The notes under the pieces are model-generated. The model ran no database searches. It saw only the letters and a program-made list of their open reading frames with translations, and was not told the DNA's origin. A program made the translations under genes and the position numbers. Positions 36,264 to 46,302 of a DNA stretch of 64,000 bases are shown one piece after another; the stretch's first letter is position 1; each line of letters opens with the position of its first letter. Source of the DNA: Saprospiraceae bacterium (GTDB lineage: Bacteria > Bacteroidota > Bacteroidia > Chitinophagales > Saprospiraceae); the NCBI GenBank assembly GCA_016715465.1, contig JADKAA010000029.1, forward strand, positions 1,178,001 through 1,242,000, in the 5' to 3' direction.

Positions 36264-37307
36264 TTAATGTCTGATAAAAATCTGACCAGGGGCTACTGCC
36301 GTAGATATCTTTTTGATAATCAAATTGTTGAGATTTATTTCTACCACCTCTCCCTGTGAGGCAAAATCCTTGGGATCACTCAGATAAAGTTTATTGTTTA
36401 CCTGATCGAGCGCCATACCATAAATATAAAGTATGCCATGCTCAACAGCCAGCTTTTGGGGCTGTGAAGCATCAATTCTCATTTCAAAAACGAATGAACC
36501 ATCATGAAAATACAATTTATCTCCCGTCAAACTTAACTGAAGATCTGCAGACCCCTGAGGCACTTCACATACTTTTGTCTGCTGACCATTACTGATTTTA
36601 TATAAGGCACCGGGAATGGTCTTATTGTTAAGCCAGTCAAAATGTCCCTCACACAGTACCCAGATTTGATTTTTTTGATCCTTTACCACAGAATTTGGTC
36701 CGGCAGAAAGGGTATAGGTTGAGAGGGTGGTTCCAGTGGAGAGATCAATGACCTTTAGCAGTGAATCCACAGAAAAGCCATTGGAAAGACAAACATAAAT
36801 TTCTGAACCCTGAACCAACATTTTATCAGCGGCACCGGAAAGCGCAATGTTGGAATGGATGCTTAGGTCTTTATTGTAAATGACCAAACCTCCATCATTC
36901 CCACCTAAGCCCCAATTGGAAACTATGAGTTTTTCACCCCATGAAGCAAAATACCGGGGAAGGATGATGTTGGACAATTCCCGTTCTCTGGTGAAATCGC
37001 TGCTTTTCAGCACTGTAACAGACGAACCGTTATTTATAGATATAAAATATTTATCATCATGCCAGGTCATTGACTGCGCCGTATTGCCCAGTTTGATGCC
37101 ATTGTTTTGATCCGCAAAAGCATCGGTATTTTTAAGTACGCCATCCTTAAGAAAGGTAACGGCGCTATTGCCGTCCGGAAATTTACCCTGGTTTACGATA
37201 AATACACCCTGGTCAAAAGTTCCCCCCGATGGATCTTCTTCGTTGTCATTACATGCTTGAAAAAAAGCGATTGCCAAGAGTAAAAAGAGGAGTGAATATT
37301 TTTTCAT
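36264..37307 (-). CDS. BtuG-like surface beta-propeller lipoprotein
   Basis: 347 residues. Lipoprotein signal MKKYSLLFLLLAIAFFQAC. The rest is a seven-bladed-type propeller of the YncE/DUF5074 kind (GVFIVNQGKFPDGNSAVTF; SMTWHDDKYFISINNG; NSVVKDQKNQIWVLCEG). It overlaps the BtuB-like gene by ATGA under a cobalamin riboswitch. In Bacteroides the propeller lipoprotein BtuG sits on BtuB and captures B12 with extremely high affinity, and gene order and fold here agree. The orthology is by context and fold, not by a search. Confidence 0.78.
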   Translation of the reverse strand: MKKYSLLFLLLAIAFFQACNDNEEDPSGGTFDQGVFIVNQGKFPDGNSAVTFLKDGVLKNTDAFADQNNGIKLGNTAQSMTWHDDKYFISINNGSSVTVLKSSDFTRERELSNIILPRYFASWGEKLIVSNWGLGGNDGGLVIYNKDLSIHSNIALSGAADKMLVQGSEIYVCLSNGFSVDSLLKVIDLSTGTTLSTYTLSAGPNSVVKDQKNQIWVLCEGHFDWLNNKTIPGALYKISNGQQTKVCEVPQGSADLQLSLTGDKLYFHDGSFVFEMRIDASQPQKLAVEHGILYIYGMALDQVNNKLYLSDPKDFASQGEVVEINLNNLIIKKISTAVAPGQIFIRH

Positions 37308-39100
37308 AATTTGTATTTTAAAGTCATTTGATAATTGAGTTGGTGCAGTGGCATCGGGAATGAACGGACAAAGGCAAAATCAGTATCTAAAAAATTGACA
37401 TACTCGAGGCGACAAAACAAATCAATGAATTTGAATTTTTTTTCAAATCCAAATATACCATTGGCAGTTACATAAGGATCCAGACTGGTAAAATTGTCTG
37501 TCGAATCATATCTGCGCCCCATGCCCAGAAGTGTTGCCCCTAAATGAAGATTTAGCACATAAAAATTTACCTCAAAGCTGCCCTTGTGTTCAGGTATATA
37601 AATCATTTGTCTGCCAATTGATGCTGCGTATTTATCTTCAAGAATTGTGGCTTTTGTAAAAGCGTATTGCATGCCAAATGAGATCCTGATTTTTTGCCAA
37701 AGCTTTTGGAAATTTGCTTTAAATTCAACCCCCCTGGACCAAACTTTTCTGGTGTTGGATGGTCGCCATAGGCCAATTCCATCGGGTGTCCACTGGATAA
37801 AGTTATGAATCACATAAGAATAAGTTTCTCCACCGAGGGTGAGATGAGGAATAGTATTCCAGGTATAACCTCCATTGAATTGCAGAGATTTTTCCATGCT
37901 GAGGTTTTCATTTCCTCCACTGGGCCAATAGAGGTCATTAAAGCCAGGAAGATTGTAATTGCGTATCATAGAAATCTTCCAACCCTGGATCTGGGCCCTG
38001 ATTTCAGCAACCAGCGGCATGATTTTACCATCGGTCCATTGTTGAGCCAGCAGTATGTTGGTGATTCCACCCCACAAGTGCCATGACCTGAGTGCCGAAA
38101 AAGATAAGGTTTCGCGATTTTTATTTCCCTGAAAAAAATTGGCATTTACCAATTCAGATTTGAAAGTTGATTTCAGGAAAAGTCTCTGTGCAACGACAAA
38201 TGTAGGTTCAATAATAATTACTTTGGTGTTGGCGCTGGAATTAATCCCAGGTGCCGTAAACAATATACGCTCATTGAAGAAAGCCAATTTGATGCCCGCT
38301 TCCTGCTGAGCAAAAAAATGCTTTGCCTCGATCACATATCGCTGATTGTAATCCTCTTGTTTTTGACCATTCAGTCTGTAATACGGCGCCGCCACATCAC
38401 GGTCAAAGTGTTGCAACCAGGAAGACACCTTAAGAGAGGTGGAATTTGGAAGAAAAAAATGACCATCCAGGTTTGCGTTGAAACCCTCAAGCTGAGGAGA
38501 TTCCGTTACAGTTTTTACTCCATTGTTTAAAAATTGAAATTGGTTTAACTTGAGAATCCACTCATATCCAGAATTCAGGTACCAATTGCGACCCGACCAT
38601 GAAGAACTGAGATTTAATTGTTTGTCTTTTGCCGATGTGTAACGCATGGAGGCACTGACGTTGTTTTGATGCTCAAAGGAAGGTTTAAGCAACAGACCGC
38701 CCCCAAGCGAATGGTTGCCGGCCTGGCCATTGAGACCTTCCTGAAAGAGCATACATGCATTAAAGTATTGAAAAGGAATCAGGCCTATGTCATAAACACC
38801 CGTAGTTGCTCCGTTCACCGGCAAACCCGCATACAATACAGCCGTATGCCTGGAAGCCATCCCCCTGTTAGAGATTGTGGTAAGACCGGCAGGCCCATTG
38901 GATTGAACTGACAACGATCTGAAACCGGCCAGGTCAATGGCATTCATCATGGGTGAGTCCAATTTTTCAAAATTGAGGACTTGTTTTTCTAAGGCAGTAG
39001 CGGAAATAAAAACGGTATCAATGGTCACTGATTGTGACAGGATCTGGTGGCTGAATGCCAACAAAAAAATAAACACCGATGCTTTCCTATTATACTTCAT
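37304..39100 (-). CDS. btuB: BtuB-like TonB-dependent cobalamin receptor
   Basis: 598 residues. Signal peptide (MKYNRKASVFIFLLAFSHQILSQ, residues 1-23), Ton box-like IDTVFISA near 27-34, plug domain (VQSNGPAGLTTISNRGMASR; YAGLPVNGATTGVYDIGLIP), then a beta-barrel ending in YQMTLKYKL. The length fits the compact BtuB group, without the CarboxypepD_reg domain of SusC-like receptors. It is the first gene after the cobalamin riboswitch, which strongly indicates a B12/corrinoid ligand. It overlaps the BtuG-like gene by 4 bases. Confidence 0.88.
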   Translation of the reverse strand: MKYNRKASVFIFLLAFSHQILSQSVTIDTVFISATALEKQVLNFEKLDSPMMNAIDLAGFRSLSVQSNGPAGLTTISNRGMASRHTAVLYAGLPVNGATTGVYDIGLIPFQYFNACMLFQEGLNGQAGNHSLGGGLLLKPSFEHQNNVSASMRYTSAKDKQLNLSSSWSGRNWYLNSGYEWILKLNQFQFLNNGVKTVTESPQLEGFNANLDGHFFLPNSTSLKVSSWLQHFDRDVAAPYYRLNGQKQEDYNQRYVIEAKHFFAQQEAGIKLAFFNERILFTAPGINSSANTKVIIIEPTFVVAQRLFLKSTFKSELVNANFFQGNKNRETLSFSALRSWHLWGGITNILLAQQWTDGKIMPLVAEIRAQIQGWKISMIRNYNLPGFNDLYWPSGGNENLSMEKSLQFNGGYTWNTIPHLTLGGETYSYVIHNFIQWTPDGIGLWRPSNTRKVWSRGVEFKANFQKLWQKIRISFGMQYAFTKATILEDKYAASIGRQMIYIPEHKGSFEVNFYVLNLHLGATLLGMGRRYDSTDNFTSLDPYVTANGIFGFEKKFKFIDLFCRLEYVNFLDTDFAFVRSFPMPLHQLNYQMTLKYKL

Positions 39101-39198
39101 TCATCCATTGAGGTTAAAGAAGTAATACAAAGGCAGCTAACTCCTGAGAGGAAGTTGTGTTTGTACCACTACTTTTCACCCGAAAGTTATTGGTTAAT

Positions 39199-39378
39199 CT
39201 TACCAAAAGGCAGGTCTTCTGGCTCGCCTTGCACCGAACGCCTTCCCACAGAAATAAATCTGCAGTGGCCAAATGTAGTCGATGCCTTCAAAATAGGCTT
39301 ACAGCTACGGGGATAGCTCCGGATTTTCACCGGTATTCCCTTTTAAAGTCCTGTTATAAATCTGGACTACCTGATTGG
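39199..39378 (-). ncRNA. Cobalamin (AdoCbl-type) riboswitch
   Basis: On the minus strand the leader of btuB contains, in order, GGGAATACCGGTGAAAATCC (around 39341-39322), a GCT-CCCC-GTAGCTGTAA core (around 39315-39298) and the closing GCCAGAAGACCTGCC (39224-39210). These are the conserved landmarks of cobalamin riboswitches, including the B12 box. About 100 bases separate it from the btuB ATG. In Bacteroidota these elements usually repress translation or transcription when B12 is plentiful. Several short reading frames across this stretch are not genes. Confidence 0.95.
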
Positions 39379-39383
39379 TGAGA

Positions 39384-39391
39384 CAAAGATA
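39384..39391 (-). promoter_or_regulatory. -7 element of the B12 operon promoter
   Basis: Minus-strand TATCTTTG matches TAnnTTTG and ends about 6 bases before the first base needed by the riboswitch, so it places the transcript start near 39378. The -33 region shows TTTAC rather than TTG. Confidence 0.55.
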
Positions 39392-39461
39392 AGCTATATC
39401 AGCGTAATTGTAAACTAATTTAGCTTTTTAGCAATCGGAAAACCTCAGGAACTTAAATGGA

Positions 39462-39500
39462 GGAAATAAAAAAGCAGCCTGATCGGAACCAGGCTGCTTT
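39462..39500 (-). terminator. Strong Rho-independent terminator
   Basis: AAAGCAGCCTG (39471-39481) and CAGGCTGCTTT (39490-39500) form a perfect 11-bp stem with loop ATCGGAAC. On the minus strand it is followed by TTTTTTATTT. It ends the 1342-residue surface protein gene, whose stop is at 39523. Confidence 0.92.
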
Positions 39501-39522
39501 GTGTTTTTAGGATTGTCTATGG

Positions 39523-42500
39523 TTACTTATTCATCATAATCATCTTCTTGGTAGAAGTGAAACCATTGGTTTCCAGTTGATAATATAGAACACCTGGAGC
39601 GCCCAACTGATCGCTTGTCAATACGACCTGGTTGTTTCCTTTGGTAAACTCACCATATTTTGAATAAACTGTCTTACCCGTGATGTCGTACACCTTCAAT
39701 GTCGCTTTCTGAGCTTCAGGTAGTACAAACTGGATGGTGGTAGTCGTTTCAAAAGGGTTTGGTACATTTTGCATAAGGGTAACTCCGGCAACCTGATCAG
39801 CATTTCTGAAAGAAAGCTGAACATTCATCACATCGAGGTTGTCGTCATATGCTTCACTTTTTACCACATCAGAAGAAATCGTCAAACTTTGGTTCATTGT
39901 GCCCGTAGCTGAAGCTTCGAATACAAGTGCAAACAATTCGTCATTTTTATTTACATCTATCGTTTGAGATCCTGCCCATGATGCGGCAATCTTACCATTT
40001 GCTGCGTGTACATTTCCGTCTTCCAGATCAATTACACCCGGTACAACACCAATCAATTTTAAGTTGGATTCCGTATAGTTCATGGTAAACTGCATACCAG
40101 ACACATCAATCGTATTGCCTGCATATACCGGTACAATGATTCTTGAACCCTGCTCGTACACCTGTTGTCCCAATTCCAGTGTCAGTGTCTTATTAGATCT
40201 TGGCTCTGCAACTACATCGGTTAGATTTACCGCTGCACTTTCGTTTACATCACCAATTTTCACTCCCTTAAAGTTGGCATTGCTTATAGTTGTTCCCTCG
40301 TAATTAACTTTGACAACTTCCGTGAATGGCCAAGGCTTGGCAGGATCAGCAAATGTCTGGCCTGCATCCAGGAATCTCCATGGCTTGTTGTTCTCCAGTT
40401 TATCGTTAACACCCAGGATGATCTTTCTGAGGTCAACGAGATCCGAAGCAGAAACTTTGCTGTCTGCATTTGCATCCGCTGCAATGATCTTGAATGGAGT
40501 GTTCAGTTTCTGTGATCCCAGGATGTGTCTTTGAATCAACACAAGGTCCATAGTGGACACACCGTTGCTGTACTTGTCTGCGTGGTCTGCCGTGACATCA
40601 TATTCGTTACCGGCTTCCATACCGAGAAAGGAAAACTTACCTTCGTTGTCTGTTTTCACCAGCATGGTTTCTGTTGAAGTCAATGCTACAGTTACATTAT
40701 TAACCATTCGGTTCTGTTCTGTTCCAATGCTTCCGGAGATATTAGATGCAGCGGTAGTACCACAAGCACCCGGATTAGCCTGAATGTTAATCTTTACGCT
40801 ACAGAACTCTTTGTTGTTGGAAGCATCTGTAACCCACATCTGAAGGTTGTTGATACCCAAATTACTGCAGGTAAATGTCCTCTTGGTGTCGTTCACACTT
40901 GCCGAGAAAGAAATTTTGAGCGGACCAGGGCAGTTGTCAAAACTTCCTTTGTCAAAATCTGTGGCCCAAATGTCAATGCTTCCTGAAGAAGGCATTATTA
41001 CAGTCGTAATTTCACTGAGGCAGTATGGTGTCGGTTTCTTACAGTCGTTGACGGTGAAGAAGTAGGTACACGTTGATACGTTTCCACACTTATCTTCTAC
41101 TGTCCAGGTAATTTTGTGTTTACCCACCTCGTAAGTTCCACTGGCATTGTTGGTCGTACCTGTGGCATTAATGGTTCCGTCATTCTTAAGATCTATCGCA
41201 TATTTCCAAACCAGTTTTTCTTCAGGAGTACAATCGTCTGTGGCTGTAGATTTAAGGTCCACAAAACCATTACAGTTTTCGCCATAAGCACATACCGTTA
41301 CATCAGCACATGCCGCAAATACCGGCTTAACTGTATTGTTAAGCTTAATCACCTGTGTATATTGCCAAATACCACCGTAGTATGGATTGTTCTGGTCAAA
41401 TGTACACCAATCAATGACTGTCCACGTTCTCAATATCTTGAAACATGCGCTATCGACGATGGTGAATACCTGGTCGCTGTATGTAGATGCGATCAAGTCA
41501 CATACATCAGATGTCCATGTAGGTCTTCCTGTTTTTGATGGGTCAGTGTCTATATCGATACAACCATTAAGTGTTTTATTGCTTACAGGAGTCCAGTTTA
41601 TGTCATTTCCTGTAAATGGCTTGTCATTTTTAACAGTAATCAATTGATTACAGGTTGCAAACCTTCCTCCTGCATCAGCAGCCCTCCAGGTACGCGTAAT
41701 GGAGCCAATGCCACACTGATTGGGTAAACCGCTGTCGGTAAACGTTACGGTAGGCGTTCCACAGTTATCTGAGGCAACTGCCCTGCCTGTTATGTTAAGG
41801 TCTTTATAATCTTTATCACAATTGATGGTTATGTTGGCAGGACATGTGATTTTTGGATCAATTTTATCCTGAACCCTTACGGTCACCATACAAGTATTAA
41901 AGTTATCCAGACGTTTACCTACGATCTTATCCGCAATACCCTGTACTACGTCACCCAGTATACCGCTGTTGTTGGTATCTTCGTAAATGTTTACTTCATC
42001 GTTGAAAAGACCTGTACCGTTTCCGTCGTCAAAGACCCGCATTTGAACCATGATGTCCTTTCCTACGTCATCACAACAGAAATTAACTGCTTTGGAATAG
42101 TTTACTGTACTTGCTCCACAACCCGGAGTCATTCTTCTTGCATCGAAATAAACATCGGTACAATTGTCATGAGATCCGTCGTCGAAAGTTTCTGCAAAGA
42201 TCTGCGCCACACCGCCTGTTGTAAGGGTTACCACTGTAAATTCGTCGCAAACTGCTACAGGTGGTACATTATCTACTACGTCAACTTCAGTAAAGCAGAA
42301 GGTAGAATTGTTACAAGCATCTGTAATGGTGTATCTGATCCAGGTTCTTCCCACAGGTAAGTCTCTAATGGTATACTTGCCATTTAAAAGCACCACATTG
42401 TCGTTGATATACACTCCGTTTATTGGTGGATTTCCATTGACATCTGCCAAAAGATAATCTACAGTATAGGTAGTAGATGAACAATCATAGATCACTATGG

Positions 42501-43551
42501 GTGCAGGTACAAGCCAATCTGCCTGACAGTCGTAAGGATCAGAGAACACGGAAAATCCGCCAGTCTGGTCCGGTGCGCATGTGACAATTGGACCTTCCTT
42601 ATCCACCACTTTGATGATCTGAAAATCTTCAGCCAATTCACCTGTACACCAATCGAGTACAGTCCACTTTCTGAGTACTTTGAAACTGCTTTCGCAGATG
42701 ATCAGCTTCTGATCTGTAAATGTTGCATTTAATTCACAAAGTGATTTGTTTGGATAAATGTTGTAACCATCGATGGTAGGTGTTCCCGTCTCATCATAAT
42801 CCGGATATCCATTATTATTTGTATCCCACTCTGGAATGTCATCGCACTGCAGTGCAGGTGCTTCGACATCATCCCGGTTAAGCGGAAATTCCAATTCTTC
42901 GAAATCAACCCTGTAATAGTAAATATTGCGAACGCAATATGCGGATTTATTTCCGGTTTTGTCGGTCGCCTGGTAAGTAAGGGTCCTTATCGCAGACCAA
43001 TCGTCGTTGCAACCTGTATCCGTAAGCACGTCAGAGATCAACTTGACAACCGGAGCTCCGCCACAATTATCTGTAGCAGGGGGCAGCGGGAATGTCCTGT
43101 TGTCATAACAGCTGATGGTAAGGTCTTCCGGACAGTCGATCACCGGTGCAAGTTTGTCTTCCACCTTGATGTTTCCCCAGCAAGAGTTTAACCCCAGAGA
43201 AACTTTCACGGTAAGCGTAAGTCCTATGTGGCTTCCTGTTACAAATGGTGAACCTGCTATGGGAAGGCCATTGGCACCCAAAACAGCAACCTGATAAGTA
43301 CAGGCGGGGTCAGTCCCTTGTCCTTCAAGCATCATGTCTGGAGTCACCTCCACTCTACAATCATCGTCAAGAGATACTTGCACCAAATTGTTACATGCTA
43401 ATGGACAAGACTGTGCATTTGCGTTTCTTCCAAATGCCATGAGCATCAGAAAGAAAAAACACATCAGGACCTGTCGGCCGCGAAATGTTTTGTAGTCATG
43501 TGTAAAATTCTCCAGTTTCATGAGATTTAATCGGTTTTTAGTTTGCAACAT
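39523..43551 (-). CDS. Giant T9SS surface protein with HYR-like, dockerin and cohesin-like domains
   Basis: 1342 residues; start at 43551 or 43521 (MKLENFTH), both leading to a signal sequence ending FGRNANAQ. The body has HYR-like Ig modules: DKLAPVIDCPEDLTISCYD near 131, DKIDPKITCPANITINCDKD near 568, and paired modules that contain KVLRKWTVLDWCTGE / KILRTWTVIDWCTFD. Around 985-1040 an Ig-like carrier domain and a dockerin-like region appear (VSTMDLVLIQRHILGSQKL; SKVSASDLVDLRKIILGV). A cohesin-like domain (about 1130-1245) and a type A sorting domain (NVPNPFETTTTIQFVLP to KMIMMNK) finish it. A major cell-surface or matrix protein is likely. Cysteine content is high. A terminator follows directly. 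Confidence 0.88.
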   Translation of the reverse strand: MLQTKNRLNLMKLENFTHDYKTFRGRQVLMCFFFLMLMAFGRNANAQSCPLACNNLVQVSLDDDCRVEVTPDMMLEGQGTDPACTYQVAVLGANGLPIAGSPFVTGSHIGLTLTVKVSLGLNSCWGNIKVEDKLAPVIDCPEDLTISCYDNRTFPLPPATDNCGGAPVVKLISDVLTDTGCNDDWSAIRTLTYQATDKTGNKSAYCVRNIYYYRVDFEELEFPLNRDDVEAPALQCDDIPEWDTNNNGYPDYDETGTPTIDGYNIYPNKSLCELNATFTDQKLIICESSFKVLRKWTVLDWCTGELAEDFQIIKVVDKEGPIVTCAPDQTGGFSVFSDPYDCQADWLVPAPIVIYDCSSTTYTVDYLLADVNGNPPINGVYINDNVVLLNGKYTIRDLPVGRTWIRYTITDACNNSTFCFTEVDVVDNVPPVAVCDEFTVVTLTTGGVAQIFAETFDDGSHDNCTDVYFDARRMTPGCGASTVNYSKAVNFCCDDVGKDIMVQMRVFDDGNGTGLFNDEVNIYEDTNNSGILGDVVQGIADKIVGKRLDNFNTCMVTVRVQDKIDPKITCPANITINCDKDYKDLNITGRAVASDNCGTPTVTFTDSGLPNQCGIGSITRTWRAADAGGRFATCNQLITVKNDKPFTGNDINWTPVSNKTLNGCIDIDTDPSKTGRPTWTSDVCDLIASTYSDQVFTIVDSACFKILRTWTVIDWCTFDQNNPYYGGIWQYTQVIKLNNTVKPVFAACADVTVCAYGENCNGFVDLKSTATDDCTPEEKLVWKYAIDLKNDGTINATGTTNNASGTYEVGKHKITWTVEDKCGNVSTCTYFFTVNDCKKPTPYCLSEITTVIMPSSGSIDIWATDFDKGSFDNCPGPLKISFSASVNDTKRTFTCSNLGINNLQMWVTDASNNKEFCSVKINIQANPGACGTTAASNISGSIGTEQNRMVNNVTVALTSTETMLVKTDNEGKFSFLGMEAGNEYDVTADHADKYSNGVSTMDLVLIQRHILGSQKLNTPFKIIAADANADSKVSASDLVDLRKIILGVNDKLENNKPWRFLDAGQTFADPAKPWPFTEVVKVNYEGTTISNANFKGVKIGDVNESAAVNLTDVVAEPRSNKTLTLELGQQVYEQGSRIIVPVYAGNTIDVSGMQFTMNYTESNLKLIGVVPGVIDLEDGNVHAANGKIAASWAGSQTIDVNKNDELFALVFEASATGTMNQSLTISSDVVKSEAYDDNLDVMNVQLSFRNADQVAGVTLMQNVPNPFETTTTIQFVLPEAQKATLKVYDITGKTVYSKYGEFTKGNNQVVLTSDQLGAPGVLYYQLETNGFTSTKKMIMMNK

Positions 43552-43656
43552 AATTTTAATATTACTAAATAATCATTCAGTCCTATTAAGGCATGCTCAG
43601 CTTTTGTTGTATATATGATCAGGTAAAATAAACCGGGGGAACGGTATTAATATATT

Positions 43657-44331
43657 TTACACCAACTCATTTTCTATTGCATATTTTATCAAAGTCATGG
43701 TACTTCTCATACCTAATTTTCGCATTATATTTTTCTTGTGGACTCCTACTGTCTGATCACTGATAAACAGCAAGTCTCCAATTTCATCGTTTGTTTTCGC
43801 CTGTATGATCAGTCTTAATATTTCCAGTTCCCGCTTAGTGAGTTTTTGTTTGATCTGGAACCGATCTTCATACATGCTCCTTTTTTCGGATGACTTAAAT
43901 TCTTTTTTGTATAAGGTTACCGGCGGAGAGAGATAAACACCGGAACCCAAAAAGGTTTTTCCCTGCATCACCTCGATTACACACGATCCAAATTCAGAGT
44001 AATCAGCTGTTTTAAGTATAAAACCATCCGCTCCCTTCTTCATCGCATCCTTCACAAACCGGTATTCGGCGTAAGAAGAAAGCACCATGATTTTCTGCAC
44101 CGGGTAGGCTATTTTAATCCTGGAAATAAATTCAATGCCATCTGAATCTTCCAGATTTAGGTCTACCACGATCAAATCAGAATCGCCACCATAATCTTCA
44201 AAAAAGTATTCCGTCATACTGTAGTGTCCTGCGATCTTTATTACAGGATATTTCATTTTCTCCGTCAAAGCCATCATTCCCTGAACAAACATCTTTTGTC
44301 GATCTATGAATATCACCTTTACCGGATCCAT
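43657..44331 (-). CDS. NarL/LuxR-type response regulator
   Basis: 224 residues. Receiver domain: IFIDRQKMF near 7-15, where the usual acidic pair is reduced to one Asp, phosphoacceptor Asp in IVVDLNLEDSDG near 54-65, SSY near 84 and the Lys of ILKTADY near 106. LuxR-type HTH: LTKRELEILRLIIQAKTNDEIGDLLFISDQTVGVHKKNIMRKLG near 165-208. No kinase gene is adjacent, so its partner is elsewhere. It lies 105 bases upstream of the giant surface protein on the same strand and might control it. Confidence 0.9.
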   Translation of the reverse strand: MDPVKVIFIDRQKMFVQGMMALTEKMKYPVIKIAGHYSMTEYFFEDYGGDSDLIVVDLNLEDSDGIEFISRIKIAYPVQKIMVLSSYAEYRFVKDAMKKGADGFILKTADYSEFGSCVIEVMQGKTFLGSGVYLSPPVTLYKKEFKSSEKRSMYEDRFQIKQKLTKRELEILRLIIQAKTNDEIGDLLFISDQTVGVHKKNIMRKLGMRSTMTLIKYAIENELV

Positions 44332-44401
44332 AATAAGTTATGCACTTTTATGCTTACACTGTAAATACTCAAATTGTATGCCAAAAAAATATATTTTGTA
44401 T

Positions 44402-45364
44402 TTAAATGGCATATTCACTATCTTTAACTAATTCATTTTCAGTGTTTTTTATGGCACACAGAAAACCTTTTCTTACGCTGTAATATCCAATTCTACCCTT
44501 CTTGTCGAGCGCAATGAGTCCTATCTGGTATTCTTCTGAAGTACCCTTATGTTTATTCACAATGCGTTTTATGGCTTTTTCACAAGCTTTCTGCGGGTGC
44601 ATGCCATTCCGCATGAATTCAACCACCAGAAAGGAAGCCAGTGTCCTAAGGACATATTCCCCATGACCTGTTGCCGTACAGGCGCCAACTTCATTGTCCA
44701 CAAAAAGGCCGGCACCAATGATCGGAGAATCCCCTACCCTTCCTTCCATTTTATAAGCCATGCCACTGGTAGAACAACCTCCAGCCAGATTGCCCGCCTT
44801 GTCTATGGCCAGCAAGCCAATGGTATCATGACGCTCAATATTGATGATTGGCTGATATTTTTCAGTAATGCGCCAGGCCTCATATTCTTTTTTACTTTCC
44901 TCTGTAAGTAAATCCATCTGTTTCATGCCCATTTTGGCTGCAAACAACTCAGCTCCGTCGCCAGATAAGATGACATGGGGGGTTTTTTCCATTACCATCC
45001 TGGCTATCTCTATTGGATGTTTGTAATGCTGCACATAGGTAACACTGCCGGCTTTTCCATTACTGTCCATAATGCATGCATCCAGCGTAACCCTGCCTGA
45101 CCTGTCAGGCCTGCCGCCATAACCCACCGAGCGGTCGGCTGGATCTGCCTCCGGTACTTTTACCCCGGCGACAATTGCATCAAGCACATTTGCCCCACTG
45201 TGAAGGACCTGAAATGCCGCATCGTTTGCCCTGCGATTGTCCCAGGTACTTACTACCAGAGGTAATGAAAATTTATCACCTTTGCACAAGTCCATAGAAG
45301 GGATCTCAATCCCAACCAATGCACTAATGGCTATGCCGTGTTGAATAAAATTTCTTCTTTTCAT
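44402..45364 (-). CDS. Aspartylglucosaminidase-like N-terminal nucleophile hydrolase
   Basis: 320 residues. It starts with a twin-Arg-like signal (MKRRNFIQHGIAISALVG), so export by Tat or Sec is likely. Residues about 35-165 form the alpha chain (VVSTWDNRRANDAAFQVL; GGRPDRSGRVTLDACIMD). Autocleavage should occur before the Thr in IERHDTIGLLAID near 190, which becomes the catalytic nucleophile. GGCSTSGMAYKMEGRVGDSPIIGAGL and CTATGHGEYVLRT line the substrate site. The family cleaves the GlcNAc-Asn bond of glycoasparagine, so it may degrade N-glycans from other organisms. Confidence 0.9.
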   Translation of the reverse strand: MKRRNFIQHGIAISALVGIEIPSMDLCKGDKFSLPLVVSTWDNRRANDAAFQVLHSGANVLDAIVAGVKVPEADPADRSVGYGGRPDRSGRVTLDACIMDSNGKAGSVTYVQHYKHPIEIARMVMEKTPHVILSGDGAELFAAKMGMKQMDLLTEESKKEYEAWRITEKYQPIINIERHDTIGLLAIDKAGNLAGGCSTSGMAYKMEGRVGDSPIIGAGLFVDNEVGACTATGHGEYVLRTLASFLVVEFMRNGMHPQKACEKAIKRIVNKHKGTSEEYQIGLIALDKKGRIGYYSVRKGFLCAIKNTENELVKDSEYAI

Positions 45365-45462
45365 TTATTTATACAAAGGGTGACTTAATTACCAAAATAA
45401 AAAATCGGACAATTGCCCATTATTATATTTAAATTGTTGAATTTTACAGCCGAAATGAATGT

Positions 45463-46302
45463 ATGATAGTTAATAAAATATATTATTCCCTGATTTACAT
45501 ATTATCATTCCTTCCGTACCGTTTCAATGGGTATATACACAAATTCTATACCTATATTTTGGAAAAGGTCATTTTGTACCGCAAAAAAACCATCCGGCAC
45601 AATTTATCTCAGGCATTTCCAACAGCAGGTATTGAAAAAATCAATGCCATTACCCATGACTGTTATTTAAATCTTACTGCCTATGTAGTGGAAACGCTGA
45701 AACTCTTTTTCAAACCCACTTCCTATTTTAAAGAGCGAATACATTTTGTCAATCCCCAATTGTTGGATGAAATCGCAGCCGAAAAGCCCATAATAGTGAT
45801 ATCGAGTCACTATGGCAATTGGGAGTGGGCGGCCGTGCTGCTGCCTTTGTTTATTAAGACTCCTGCCAGTGCAATATATAAGCCCCTGTCTGACACCCAT
45901 ATGGATGCATTGATAAAACAGCTCAGGGGACGTTTTGGGCTTGGGTTGATTTCGATAAATGAGGTAGTAAGAAAAGTAAGTACTGAAAAAGTATCACATA
46001 TTTACCTTTTCGTGGCTGATCAGAGTCCCGCAGCCTCCAGATCGGGGGAATTGGTAAAATTTATGGGCATTGACACCTTGTTTTATGCAGGCGCAGAAAT
46101 CCTGGCTAAAAAAAACCATTTTGCGGTGGTATATCAAAAAATCAGCCGGGAAAATGGAAAATATAAAATTGTTTTTGAGCGCATCGATCCTGAAGGAGCA
46201 ACCCATACTTATGCTTCACGACTTGAAAATGAATTGACATCCGATCCGGGACCCTGGCTTTGGTCGCATCGTAGGTGGAAACATAAAAAACCGGTCAGCT
46301 GA
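45463..46302 (+). CDS. LpxL/HtrB-like lipid A acyltransferase family protein
   Basis: 279 residues. A hydrophobic N-terminal anchor (YYSLIYILSFLPYRFNGYI) precedes the acyltransferase domain. The HxxxxE/D-type motif is SSHYGNWEW near 114-122; VADQSPAASRSGEL near 188-201 and WLWSHRRWKHK at the C-terminus are conserved in the family. It adds a secondary acyl chain to lipid A, or in Bacteroidota to a related surface lipid. Its TGA is followed without a gap by the GTG start of the next gene, so the two are coupled. Confidence 0.9.
   Translation: MIVNKIYYSLIYILSFLPYRFNGYIHKFYTYILEKVILYRKKTIRHNLSQAFPTAGIEKINAITHDCYLNLTAYVVETLKLFFKPTSYFKERIHFVNPQLLDEIAAEKPIIVISSHYGNWEWAAVLLPLFIKTPASAIYKPLSDTHMDALIKQLRGRFGLGLISINEVVRKVSTEKVSHIYLFVADQSPAASRSGELVKFMGIDTLFYAGAEILAKKNHFAVVYQKISRENGKYKIVFERIDPEGATHTYASRLENELTSDPGPWLWSHRRWKHKKPVS

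Noticed and set aside
39047..39381. Short plus-strand frames over 39047-39381
   Set aside because: This stretch is the cobalamin riboswitch and btuB leader on the minus strand; the frames have no homology pattern.
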